From Megalonaias nervosa (lineage: Eukaryota; Mollusca; Bivalvia; Unionida; Unionidae), in contig JAECUM010003723.1 of the NCBI GenBank assembly GCA_016617855.1, forward strand, positions 1-64,000: a stretch of DNA of 64,000 nucleotides, given 5' to 3'. The notes under the pieces were generated by a model that saw only the letters and a program-made list of their open reading frames with translations, made no database searches and had not been told where the DNA came from. The position numbers and the translations under genes are program-made. Shown here in pieces: positions 13,692-24,689 of this stretch (position 1 is its first letter; the number at the start of each line of letters is the position of its first letter).

Positions 13692-13945
13692 CAGGGTTTA
13701 TGCCAAGAGCATAAAGTGAGTATTGGTACAGTTTATCAGGGTTTATGCCAAGAGCATAAAGTGAGTATTGGTACAGTTTATCAGGGTTTATGCCAAGAGC
13801 ATAAAGTGCGTATTAGTACAGTTTTATCAGGGTTTATGCCAAGAGCATAAAGTTTGTTCTGATAGTTCGTCAGGGTTTATGCCAAGATCACAAAGTGAAT
13901 ACTGATACAGTTTATTGGGGTTTATGCCAAGAGCATTAAGTGAAT
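13692..13945 (+). repeat. PGAP1: Tandem array of six copies of the PGAP1 microexon with splice sites
   Basis: Six copies of the 21-nt exon lie at 13695-13715, 13740-13760, 13785-13805, 13831-13851, 13874-13894 and 13919-13939, with unit spacings of 45, 45, 46, 43 and 45 bp. Copies 1-4 are identical in the exon part. Copy 5 reads VYAKITK, and copy 6 still encodes VYAKSIK through an ATT codon. Donors in order are gtgagt, gtgagt, gtgcgt, gtttgt, gtgaat and gtgaat. Copies 2-5 have a CAG acceptor but no long pyrimidine tract; copy 6 lacks an AG. Gaps between copies are 22-25 nt, too short for ordinary metazoan introns. Two copies therefore probably cannot both be included, and the extra copies are decoys, mutually exclusive alternatives or inert minisatellite. 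Confidence 0.9.
13695..13715 (+). CDS. PGAP1: PGAP1 exon b, 21-nt microexon (array copy 1)
   Basis: This 21-nt exon encodes the last base of a Gly codon, then VYAKSI and two bases of Lys (phase 2 in, phase 2 out). It corresponds to human SYAEEHK. Its acceptor has a strong pyrimidine tract (ttcttctttcttttcag) and its donor is gtgagt. It is the first of six tandem copies and the only one with a proper pyrimidine tract, so it is the likely functional copy. Confidence 0.88.
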
Positions 13946-14275
13946 AGTGATGTAGTGCATCAGCATGAAAACCTGATATAAACACCACTTACCTTGATTT
14001 AGTCCTTTGTAAACATGAATGCAAACCAGTAAGTGTCACTAACTGCCACTGTAATCCATAATGCCTGGAATGAATGAAGTCTTTGTCTTTATAATGCCTG
14101 CAAGCGATATTCATTTTCCAGATTTGATTGATTGTCATTATTAAAGAATGGTGACATTGATGATAATGATGACAACAAAGGTATCTGCAGATTAGGCTTA
14201 AAAGTCACAAAGAGTGTGATGGTATAATGTACAATTTTGTGATTCATGTGAAGAATCTTACTGACATAAAAACAA

Positions 14276-14346
14276 CTTTAAACCCAGACAGTACTGATCT
14301 TTAAACCCAGACAGTACTGATCTTTAAACCCAGACAGTACTGATCT
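14276..14346 (+). repeat. Three copies of a 23-bp unit
   Basis: The phrase 'aaacccagacagtactgat' occurs three times at 23-bp spacing, immediately upstream of the hAT fragment. The last copy reads NPDSTDLEK in the hAT frame, so the repeat appears to have expanded from transposase coding sequence. The 23-bp period shifts the frame. Confidence 0.85.
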
Positions 14347-14665
14347 TGAGAAGATCTGGCAGGCAGTTGGCAGTCTGAATCAAGTCAAAAGCAGGAAATA
14401 CTTTAAACTTATTGGTGGACTTAGATTTGTACTATTATTGCCATATTCCAATGCAGACAGTGAAAGAACATTTTCCATTCTGAGAAAAATTCAGGCTGAC
14501 TTCAGAGGAAACATGGATCCAGTAACAATACATCATCTACTAAGTGTTAAGATCAACAATGGTGAGGACTGCCACCCATATGATCCAGGCAATGATCTCC
14601 TAAGAAATGCAAAAATGCTTGTGGTACATATAAGGAATGGCAGCAAGATATTGTGGAAGAATTGA
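14342..14665 (+). pseudogene. hAT-type transposase C-terminal fragment
   Basis: An open frame reads DLEKIWQAVGSL, then GGLRFVLLLPYSNADSERTF and SILRKIQADFRGNM, with LLSVKINNG later. The PYSNADSER.FS.LRK.....R block is the C-terminal dimerisation region of hAT transposases. Only about 107 codons remain; the upstream frame is broken by the 23-bp repeat and no RNase-H-like catalytic core was found. It sits in the intron between PGAP1 exons b and c. Confidence 0.75.
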
Positions 14666-16751
14666 TTTGATGAGATAATGTGGATATTTAACATTTAAAA
14701 AATGTAAATTTGTTTAATAGTTGTAATTTTAGCTCATTTGCATGCTGAAAATCAAGTCGGTAAAAATCCTTCCTCTTTTGAGGTCAAAACTCTTGACCAA
14801 ATTTTGAAAATATACTGATCTATCCTGACCTGACCTTTTCCATAAACATGTAGGAAACCTTACTGTGCCAATGATACATTCAGTACATTGTAAGTATAGT
14901 GTACTAGTATGTAATTGTCAGTGAGATAAAAACATGTTTTATATCAATTGTTGAAATGTTGGTACATTAGACTGATGTCTTTTTCTTCTTGCATTTCTGG
15001 ACTTAATTTCTCAATTTTTGTGAAACTCAAAATAAGATTGTATATTATTTTCATTACAATACTTTTGACAATATTCAGATTTTAGACCAAGTTAGAGATA
15101 GTAGAAAGGGTGAGCAATAACGTTTTAGATTTCAGTTAGTTTGCATATTGATTTTTCTGTTTTGTAGTTAAAAACAAACTTGAAGAATTCTTTAAATTTG
15201 CAAAACTCCTCAAAATTTCATCAAAGATATGACAGGATGCTATGACTGACTTGAAACCTCTATGCCTGCTGAGTGTTCAGTGAAAAATCCATTATTGACA
15301 GCCAAATAATAAAAGAGATCCTTAAGAAATCTGAATTTGAAGAAGAAGAATTTTAGATGTTTAGTGAAACTGCAGCCTGGTGATTAATGGATTGGTAATG
15401 ACAAGTAGTAATACACTTATTATTTCCTGTATCAACAAAAATAAAAAATAGTCACAGCAAGATTTCTTGCTTGTCCAGCAGGTTGAGGCAATGCAATTTT
15501 TACTAACCCACAATATGAAGCACTCCCTACATCCCAGGTGGTGTGTTTTTAAGTGATATTTGGGGCAGAAGAAACTGGAGTATACCCCCCCCCCCAACAA
15601 AACAATAACTTTGAACTGGGGTACACAAACATCTGCTCAATATCGGCCCATACTGGCTCGGGGGGCTTAAGTTCAGGACCAGAAAGATGCAAAGCAACTT
15701 GATTTACCTTGCACTATCCAGAGCCACTACCTTCTCTTTCATGATGTTCTAGCTTCTATTAGCTATTGGAAAATGTAAATGCCCTTTAAAATGGACAATA
15801 TCTTTTGTTTCAAATCTTTCTTGAAAGTTCACCTGTAGTAAGCAATCACTCATCATAGACAACCAGTTTGGTGGTGATTAAAGCAAGTGAAAATATAGAT
15901 ATCCCCAAGACAACCAAGGACTTAAGATTAGGGACCATTAATAGATGTACATTCTAGTTTGGGGAATCTAACCCAGGACGTCAGTGGGGCAAAGCAAGTG
16001 TTGGACATCAGGGGAGCAAAGCAAGTTCATTGCCCTTGTACACTTCAGGCCATTTATACCTCATTATTGTCCGGGTATTATTTACTGTTTGTCAGCTGAG
16101 GTCAGCTGCCATAACATATCAGGGCAAAGGCATTGGTCTGCATTTGACTTGACACTCAGTAGTCTTTCATGTGCTGATGTACCATTAAACACCAATTAAT
16201 CAATCAGCCATGTCTACAACTGGGGAATTGTGTCCTCTTTAAGAAAAAGATTATATTATTTTTGCTTTGGTAAATAGTCTCAGACATAATTTCACCCAAG
16301 GGCAATACACATTCCTTATGATTGATGGCTCAAGAGTTGAAAATGGAATTTTATGAGTTTGACTTAACAACGGCCTTCTTTTAAGAGGTTATGCCTTCAG
16401 CAGTGAAAAGTGGTCTTATAAAATTGATGGCTCCTTTACTGTTCAGTTTGTCTGTGCAAGTGAAATGCATATTTACTTGTATATGTTCCTATATACAGAG
16501 TTGTGCAAATGCTTCTTTACTGTTTCTGAGAAATGCTAATGGACATCTTAGTGTGATATATTTTTCTTTTCATTTGTTCACTTTTATACTTTGCTTTAAA
16601 TGCTTTATGTGATTAAATGCTGCTTATAAGTTTCCATCAGTGCTATTGAACATTTGATGTTATGATTTATTCTTAAAAATAAAGAAAAATTTTGTCACCA
16701 TTCAGTTTGTAATAGAACGATTATTAGAATTCACCTTCTTTCCTTTGACAG
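14666..16751. other. Intron sequence, nothing recognised
   Basis: AT-rich intron between PGAP1 exons b and c. It contains a poly-C run at about 15586-15597. The end of 16141-16200 resembles a SINE tail (attaaacaccaattaatcaa), too weak to call. Confidence 0.45.
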
Positions 16752-16816
16752 GAATTTGAAGCTTGAGGGTATTCCTGTATTGTTCATTCCAGGTCATGGT
16801 GGCAGCTACAAACAAG
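16752..16816 (+). CDS. PGAP1: PGAP1 exon c (oxyanion/PGxxGS region)
   Basis: Acceptor ttgacag, donor gtagat, 65 nt. It completes the Lys codon of the microexon and reads NLKLEGIPVLFIPGHGGSYK then Q. This matches human [20 protein letters not shown], the first beta strand and glycine-rich loop of the alpha/beta-hydrolase fold. It ends in phase 1. Confidence 0.95.
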
Positions 16817-17474
16817 GTAGATACATCACACAGTTCTGGAATTAACCTTTTACTCATGAAGGACATTTGACCTAGCAAGTTCTTGATCCTTGCCGGTTTG
16901 ATCTTTGTGTTAAAGGACTGAAGTCACATAAAGTAGAGTGCATAAATAGGAGAGCCACTCAAATTATAATTGACCTTATTTGATTGGTTGATTCATTAGC
17001 ATTCAGCTAATGCAAAGCTAGCTTACAACAGTAAGTCAGTATGTTTGGAAGGAAATGTTATGTGGATGTTGAAAGTACCAAACTGAATGAATATTGAACA
17101 GAATTGAATAATTTTTTGCTCAGAATTATATGTTGGTCATTTGGTCCACTTAAAGGTAACTTTTGCCAGCCTGAATAATTTATGATCAGTGCTGACAGTT
17201 GTACGCTTATTTCCAAGACTACATTATTTAGCAAGGTGATATTTAGGGGACAAAGTCATGTATTTGATTCATTGTGGATTAACTGTGTTTACTAGCAAAA
17301 TGGATGTTTATAAGTCAGACCACCATTAATGTGCTCAAATCTGCTAATTCAAGACTGGTACCTCATTCTAACACTTAGGGAGAGTTATGTGGTAACAGTG
17401 GTGTCAAAGTTTTTGACAGTATATCATCAGTTGTACTGCTGCAAATTTTGACTTTTGACCTTTATGAAAGTGTT

Positions 17475-17620
17475 GGTATTACAGTTTTTGACTAATCAGA
17501 AAATATGTTGCAGACACAGATGTTTTGACTAGCCAGAGAGTGTAACTGTAACAAAAGTTTTGACTTGTCAGAAAATGTTGTTTCACAGATATTTTGACTA
17601 GTCGGAAAGTGTGTTACAGT
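17475..17620 (+). repeat. Irregular short tandem repeat
   Basis: Four imperfect units begin 'ttttgacta(a/g)(t/c)cag(a)aa' at about 17480, 17524, 17559 and 17591, within the intron between PGAP1 exons c and d. Also at 17752-17800, 'taggataatattttgat' is duplicated. Confidence 0.5.
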
Positions 17621-17916
17621 CAGGTTTAGAACAGGGCACATGTACTCAAAGTAAAATAGCTTGAAACTTGCATTCTTCACATAAATGAATTAATATTATT
17701 CATTTTGACCCGTTTTGCAATTTAAAAGAATAAAAATATTGGCAGCCATATGCTTTTGATAATAGGATAATATTTTGATAGTAGGATAATATTTTTGACT
17801 CATATTCAACTTGGTGAAGGTTATCCAGGTCTTCAAGCCTTCACAGGATCTCATCTTCACATGTGTATGTAGTCAGTTTTCCAGTATAAACTATGCCCAG
17901 TTTTGTTCTTTATCAG

Positions 17917-18005
17917 TTCGCTCCCTTGGCTCAGTGGCCCTGCGGAAGACAGAGATGTCGGCACAGAAGAACCACTTTAACTACTTCTCTGTTGACTTGA
18001 ATGAG
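17917..18005 (+). CDS. PGAP1: PGAP1 exon d
   Basis: Acceptor tttatcag, donor gtaaag, 89 nt. It completes a Val codon, then reads RSLGSVALRK and, further on, FNYFSVDLNE. The human counterparts are RSIGSIALRK and FDFFSVNFNE. It ends in phase 0. Confidence 0.95.
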
Positions 18006-18797
18006 GTAAAGAGAAATCATAAAATTTCATTTTGGAGGTGCCTTTTCGTTTTGTTCTGGTCATTTGCATAGGTTTGAACCCCCACTTCCAATCCTATATG
18101 ATGCTCCTTAGTACTAATTGTTTGTGGATTTTTTCATGTACTGATACACACTTCATCCTGGCTCTATATAAATCCATTTGTTGCAAAGTTTCCTTAAATA
18201 TTCAGCTTATAGTTTGTATTTTAAATGATTCTACTAAAGACTACTGTATTTCAAATTCTCTAAGCCTACTTGTATTCCCATGCTATTTATTTTCATTTAT
18301 ATATAAACATTTCACATTGATTGTACAGCATGTTCTCGAAACAGTTAAAAAGCACTTTCAGTGGATTAGCTGCTTACACTTGGTTTGAGTAATTATCAGG
18401 CTATGACAATTGAATTTTGTGACCCATGTTTTTGCCCTTTTGATTTTGGAGTCATGATCACAGTCATGGGAAATTTTGCACCAAAATTTAAGGTTTTACT
18501 TAAAATAGTTAAATTACTTATAATTCCTAAATCCCTCGATCGATTTTATTCAGACGTCGGATGAATGAGTGAAGACAATCTTTTTGTGACATGCTCATTG
18601 AACCTTGAAACTGGGGTGGGTGGGCCAGGTTGTACTTTTTAAAGCAATGCTTTGATTATGGCCTCGACATGCAGTCCTGGCCTTCTTATTTCTACATCAG
18701 ATCACATTAAAATATTAACGTTGATTGTTGTTTTTTCCAGTTTCAGTTTTGCTTCTACAAAAAATTAAAAATATATATACTATGTTTGCATTTGCAG

Positions 18798-18840
18798 GAT
18801 CTGTCTGGAATGTTTGGGGGAGTGCTGTGGGAAGAAACAG
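18798..18840 (+). CDS. PGAP1: PGAP1 exon e
   Basis: Acceptor tttgcag, donor gtatac, 43 nt. It reads DLSGMFGGVLWEET plus the first base of a Glu codon, matching the human LVALYGGSLQKQT segment. The phase agrees with both neighbours. Confidence 0.88.
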
Positions 18841-19129
18841 GTATACTGTCTGATTCTGTTGTTTTCTCTCTCAAAAAGTAAACATTTCTGAGCAATTTAT
18901 TTATCAAAAACTCTGACTGATATATCATCTGGTTCTCTTATAGTGTTTTATAATAACTTGCTATTGTTACAGTGAATAAGTACATTACTGTGTTCTATTT
19001 GATTTATGATTGTATACTTTGGCTTGCACTGTCCTACCTATTTGATTTATAATTTTATACATGAAAGTACTTTCTAAATATCTTTTTTTGAAGATTTTTA
19101 TTGCCATGTTTGCCTTAATTTCTTTTGAA

Positions 19130-19735
19130 AGCAGTTTGAAAATCCAAATGAGGCTTGCCAAATCCTGAATTCGGACATTCAAAAATTACAGGACTGGCCC
19201 AGTCTTTCGCAAGCACATGTCAAGCATTTGTATGAAAAGGCTTGAGAGAAAGTTGATATTTTGAAAAATTTGAAATATAGATTGGATCACTTGTCCTTGG
19301 AAAGATTGTATAAATCTTGTATACTTCCCATGTTTGACTGTGCTGGTTGTGTCCGGGATAATTGTACTATGCAAGAAAAAGATTCACTGGAAAAAATAAA
19401 TTTGGAGGCGTTGAGAATAATAACAGGTGCTAACAAGAGTGTTTCTTGGGAATTATATAAGGAAACTAGGTGGGATAGCCTGAATCATTGATGCCACAAG
19501 CATAAATTAATTCAGTTGTCTAAAATGTCCCATGGTTTTACTTACAAGATATAATTCAGTCTCATGTTGTTAACAATGATACCAACACCACTGGATCATC
19601 CAGTACTATTTGACCTCTTTTGTGCTGAACAACACTTTATCAAATTTCATTTTTCCCTTCCACAATTCAACTGTGGAACATGTTGCTGATTGAAATAATT
19701 AGTAACCCATCCATTCAAAATTTTAAAACTTGAAT
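19130..19735 (+). pseudogene. Non-LTR retrotransposon (LINE) reverse transcriptase C-terminal remnant
   Basis: In one frame it reads CQILNSDIQKLQDW, then after a TGA stop and an apparent deletion ILKNLKYRLDHLSLERLYKS, CVRDNCTMQEKDSLEKINLE, ALRIITGANKSVSW and RWDSLNH. It then continues HKHKLIQLSKMSHGFT and, after a frame change, FFPSTIQLWNMLLIEIISNP. These match the end of the RT domain and the C-terminal tail of Jockey/CR1-like LINEs, where L..D...I..W is normally separated from the K..L..L block by about 60 residues that are missing here. Several stops and frameshifts make it non-functional. Confidence 0.8.
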
Positions 19736-19739
19736 CAGG

Positions 19740-20826
19740 ACAAACATTAAATTCTTTTGTATTATTTTGTTGGTGATTGGGTGGATTAAGTTAAGCATAT
19801 GTGATTGAGAACCATACGCAGTAGCTTAAGTAATGATTTATTCCTAAATCATGTTTCTAATAATAGGTACTGCACATGAGGACAAGTATAAGCAGCTGAA
19901 CACTTTCTGTTAGAATGTCAAAATTATACAACTCTGTCTTCTCTTCAGATTACTGACCTGTTCTCTTCAGATTACTGACCTGACTTACAATTATGACATT
20001 ATTATCTGGCAATCTGATGTATTTTGATGAAATTAATATGCATATATTTGTGGCAGTGTAAACCTTCATAATATTATCCTAACGATTTTCAAGTTAACAC
20101 ACAGGTCACAACCACACAAGTGTATTCCATATTTTTTACCATTAAATAATCTTTGAAACAGTTACATGTACTAGCAATGATCAAGTATACTCTTATATTT
20201 ATATATGATTTATCAACTTTAAATCAGTGGACAATTATTGATTGTTTAGCATTTCTCTGTAAGGGGAGACAGTTTTCAACAAGCTTCCAGCTTTTTAATG
20301 AATCGCCATATAGATTCTGTTGTTAGAAATCGTACATGAAAATGTTTTCTTGAATAAATACTGTTTAAACAAAAGTCAGTTTGAAACTAAGTGAACCCGT
20401 AAAGACATCAGTGTGTCTGGGAAGTACCTTTACATTATACTATTGGTTTTCATAATTCACTGGGTACATAATTTCAGGAAAATATACAATTAACAGAAAG
20501 CAAAGCCTAAATATTATGTGATTCAAATGTTAGCTTAAATAATTTTGTTTTAGGTCAGGCACAGAACAATGCTATGTTGTGGATTTTGTGAAGCACTGTT
20601 AGGTCAAACTTGTTTTCATAATCACTCATTTTTGAAAATACATTAAAATCATACAGTATCTGACCGATGCACAATGTTATTCCAAATACAAGTATATTAA
20701 AACCATTAATTTGCAATTTAACTATGGATTATTTACTGAAGCTAGAAAGTGTAAGACAGTGTCCATATTAAGGGCTATACTTGTATGCATGTTATTTGTT
20801 CTTAGGTGTATGCTATTCAGTTGGAA
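19740..20826. other. Intron, little recognised
   Basis: A 22-bp unit (ttctcttcagattactgacc) is present twice at 19938-19981. Otherwise AT-rich non-coding DNA between the LINE remnant and the 67-bp minisatellite. Confidence 0.5.
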
Positions 20827-21309
20827 ACTGTTATAATAAGGGCATACTGTATCATGTTTTATTTTAAGGTGGTGAACTATATGGCTCCCATGGACTGTTA
20901 TAATAAGGGCATACTGTATCATGTTTTATTTTAAGGTGGTAAACTATATGGCTCCCATGGACTGTTATAATAAGGGCATACTGTATCATGTTTTATTTTA
21001 AGGTGGTAAACTATATGGCTCCCATGGACTGTTATAATAAGGGCATACTGTATCATGTTTTATTTTAAGGTGGTAAACTATATGGCTCCCATGGACTGTT
21101 ATAATAAGGACATAATGTATCATGTTTTATTATAAAGTGGTGAGCTATATGGCTCCCATGGACTGTTATAATAAGGGCACACTGTATCATTTTTTATTAT
21201 AAGGTGGTAAACTATATGGCTCACATGGACTGTTATAATAAGGGCATACTGTATCATGTTTTATTATAAAGGTGGTAAACTATATGGCTCACTATGGACA
21301 TGTTATAAT
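20827..21309 (+). repeat. 67-bp minisatellite, left part
   Basis: About seven units with an exact 67-bp period (for example starts at 20895 and 20962). They contain 'ctgttataataagggcatac', 'tgtatcatgttttatt' and 'aactatatggctcccatgga'. The array stops at an inserted segment and resumes at 22491. The peptide MDCYNKG... ORFs are by-products of the repeat. Confidence 0.92.
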
Positions 21310-22490
21310 TATAGGTTACTGCATTTGTATGGGAAAATATGAACGAGTTTTTCAGATGGTTATACTGCACGACCTTGGGAGTGCAGTATATCCATCCAAC
21401 AAAACGAGTTCATATTTTCCCATACAAATGCAGTAATCTTTTTATTATATGCTCATTTTCTTATTCTACCCAAGGCTTAAATATATAAACAAAAATACAC
21501 TACAATAAACAAAGTAACTGAATGTATGCCATATTCCAAACTAAATATACAAGCATAGCTGCATCATTACACAACATTATTAGTGCGCACGTAACTCTGC
21601 CCAGACAGATTTGAAGTTGGTCGCGCGCTAGATGTAAGTTTCGAAAGAAAATGGCGTTTGGTTTACTTAAAATTGAAATTTGGAGTAATATTGTTAATGA
21701 ATACGCATTGCAACAACTTTTCCATTTGATCTGCAATGAATACGTTTTGGTATTTTTGTCGATTTGACGCAATTTCGTGATTATGGTCTGGATTTATCTA
21801 CATAAAGTAACTTACATCGGATTCCAGCAGCATCTGCCAGTTTAATGGTATTGAAGTGTGTTAACATCGGCGTGCATGTTTCTGTTCTGTCATTGAATGA
21901 TTCAGATCATAATGTGGGAAAAATATGAAGTCTTTCAATTGCAATTATCGAAAAGATGCTGTGGAATTTTGAGTGCAGTAAGGAGGATGTAACTGCACTT
22001 GGAATATACTTGAAATTACAGTACAATTTCGAAATGTGTAATCAACCTCGAGAACCCATGACATGGCTCATGTAATTCGGATTTGCAGAACTACGAAAGT
22101 ATATTTTGAGGAAATTCAGGATGTAAAATTGTAAGTATATTTTTGCCATTTTTATTACCAGCTAAAGAAGACAGTTTATGTCTTATAACTTGCATGCTAT
22201 TGTGAGGACCCTGTCTGGTGGCTATAGCTAGCCTAAATCTGAAACATTGTATCAAAAAAGTTAACGCGGAATGTGCCAAAGCTGCTGCTATGTGGCAGTC
22301 CATGAAACATTTGCTGGTATGTGGCAGTCCATGAAATATCTGCTTTAGTTCATTCAGAAAAAATTGTTTACATTAGAAAGTAGTTCCTTTATTCGCGTGC
22401 GTTCAGTATGAATTCAGCACGAGGGTGCAATATTTGGAAATATTGAACGATTCTGACAATGTAAAGTTAACAGAGAAAAAATGAGCATAT
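21310..22490. mobile_element. Unidentified 1.18-kb insertion inside the minisatellite
   Basis: It is flanked on both sides by 67-bp units. The left end is a long hairpin: the arm at about 21313-21348 (tgcatttgtatgggaaaata) is the reverse complement of about 21398-21435. Next to it 'ttattatatgctcatttt' (about 21437) is the reverse complement of 'aaaatgagcatataataa' at the right end (about 22479-22496), giving terminal inverted repeats. The interior is richer in CG dinucleotides (gcgcgcta, ttcgcgtgcg) than its surroundings. Minus-strand ORFs at 21500-21772 and 22091-22303 match nothing I know. It fits a foldback or non-autonomous DNA element. Confidence 0.55.
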
Positions 22491-23515
22491 AATAATAAGG
22501 GCATACTGTATCATGTTTTATAAAGTGGTATACTGTATGGCTCCTATGGACTGTTATAATAAGGGCACACTGTATCATGTTTTATTATAAAGTGGTAAAC
22601 TATACGGCTTACATGGACTGTTATAATAAGGGCATACTGTATCATGTTTTATTATAAGGTGGAAAACTATATGGCTCACATGGACTGTTATAATAAGGGC
22701 ATTCTATATCATGTTTTATTATAAAGTGGTAAACTATATGGCTGACATGGACTGTTATAATAAGGGCACACTGTATCATTTTTTATTATAAGGTGGTAAA
22801 CTATATGGCTCCCATGGACTGTTATAATAAGGGCATACTGTATCATGTTTTATTATAAGGTGGAAAACTATATGGCTCCCATGGACTGTTATAATAAGGG
22901 CACACTGTATCATGTTTTATTATAAAGTGGTATACTATATGGTTGATATGGACTGTTATAATAAGGGCATACTGTATCATGTTTTATTATAAGGTGGAAA
23001 ACTGTATGGCTCACATGGACTGTAATAATAAGGGAGTACTGTATCATGTTTTATTATAAAGTGGTATACTGTATGGCTCCTATGGACTGTTATAATAAGG
23101 GAGTACTGTATCATGTACTTCATTATAAGACAGTATACTCTATGGCTCCCATGGACTGTTATAATAAGGGCATATCATGTACTTTATTATCAGGTGGTAT
23201 ACTATATGGCTCACATGGGCTGTTATAATAAGGGCATATGGTATCATGTTTTATTATAAGGTGGTATGCTATATGGCTCCCATGGACTGTGTTATAACAA
23301 GGGAGTATTGTATCATGTTTTATTATAAAGTGGTATACTGTATGGCTCCCATGGACTGTTATAATAAGGGAATACAGTATCATGTACTTCATTATAAGGT
23401 AGTCTCACTATAAGGTGGTATAATCTGAAACTCCCATGGACAGTTGAAAAGAGTGAGTACTGTATCATGTACTTCATTATATGGCAGTTTCATTATAAGG
23501 TGGCATACTTAACAG
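22491..23515 (+). repeat. 67-bp minisatellite, right part
   Basis: This continues the array of 20827-21309 with about fifteen units that become more diverged towards 23515, with variants such as gggagtactg and cacactgtatc. It ends about 95 bp before PGAP1 exon f, the exon with the catalytic serine. Confidence 0.92.
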
Positions 23516-23609
23516 CTAACATGGACAGCATGGTCATGAGGGAATACTATTTACACAATAGTTCAATTAGGCTTTCTTTAGACTTCATATTTTATTATTT
23601 GTTTTGCAG

Positions 23610-23701
23610 AGTATGTCCACTATGCCATTCAGAAGATACTAAGTTTGTACAAAAATGCACAGAATCCCCCAAAGACAGTGGTTCTTGTCGGACATTCAAT
23701 G
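23610..23701 (+). CDS. PGAP1: PGAP1 exon f (catalytic serine)
   Basis: Acceptor gttttgcag, donor gtgagt, 92 nt. It reads E-YVHYAIQKILSLYKNAQN then PPKTVVLVGHSM. The serine codon of GHSMG, the lipase nucleophile, is at 23696-23698. The intron falls directly after Met, so the GG of the elbow lies in the next exon. The human counterpart is FVHECIKTILKLYK...VAIIGHSM. Confidence 0.96.
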
Positions 23702-24290
23702 GTGAGTTTGTAGTCTTGTTAAGCAACTGTTCAGATTACAGTTTATGTGGTAAATATGTGAAAATGGTAAAAAAGTCAGTGTATACCAAACATTGTTGAA
23801 GGAACATGCAAATTTATGTTTGTTTTGTTCATACAGTGAACATTTAAGTCTAGGTAAAATTAGATGGCAGTTAGAGTAAAATGAAGAGGGAAACATTTCT
23901 TACAATGTTAGTAAATGAATGCTTGTCTTTAAATTTTAGACCGCCAGAGAAATTAAACAAGTTCATCACTGTCTAACAATAAGCATCTATTATTAAAAAT
24001 TGTGAATTTGTATTGGTAGATTTTTTTTCTTTTGCTCTTTTCATGAGTATGTAATTTTGGTATAGTTTTTGCATTTAGATCAATTTCTCAGGCTCTGTGA
24101 CAGGGCATTTGTGTTCTATGAAAACATTAAAAAATTTTAACAAAAGACCATTTGTACAAAGTATGAAAGAATTAGATGTTAATACTAAACTGACTTTGTA
24201 AGCCCCCCTAAATGTAACATGAGACATAATGTGAAAACAATTACATGAAAACTCGATGAATTTACCACGTTTTGCTCTTTACGATTTCAG
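23702..24290. other. Short PGAP1 intron, nothing else
   Basis: This 589-bp intron splits the GHSM/GG nucleophile elbow. It is AT-rich with no repeats recognised. Confidence 0.8.
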
Positions 24291-24387
24291 GGCGGGATGA
24301 TAGCCAGGGCATTGTTTGCACTGCCTGATTTTGACAGCCAGACTGTGAATACCATCATCACTGAAGCCACACCCCACCAGGGACCAG
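24291..24387 (+). CDS. PGAP1: PGAP1 exon g (after the nucleophile elbow)
   Basis: Acceptor gatttcag, donor gtatgt, 97 nt. It reads GGMIARALFALPDFDSQTVN then TIITEATPHQGP and one base of Val. Human has GGLVARALLTLKNF then ITQATPHVAP. It ends in phase 1. Confidence 0.96.
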
Positions 24388-24689
24388 GTATGTTTCTTGC
24401 GTTATAGCTTGGATGCATTGCATAAACTTTTGTTTCTTCTGTTATTATTTTGTATTATCATAGTTGTTTTTTTTATAGGATTAACACCAGAAATTGTATA
24501 GAAAAAGAGCATGACCAACATTTGTGAATGATTTACATTGCAGTGACTCTGAGGTATTTTTAACCTTTTCGTTCAGGTAATCATCGCAAACAGATTTTGA
24601 TTTTTAACAGGAGTATGGGGTTGATTCAGCATTGCATTGTTTAAATGGTTAGTTAGAGACAAGATGTCTTTAAAAAAAAGTCAACAGGA

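Noticed and set aside
13740..13894. Calling copies 2-5 of the microexon as additional coding exons
   Set aside because: They lack pyrimidine tracts and sit 22-25 nt apart, so use is unproven; recorded as an array and a finding only.
23046..23413. Overlapping ORFs with MDCYNKG repeats on both strands
   Set aside because: Produced by the 67-bp minisatellite.
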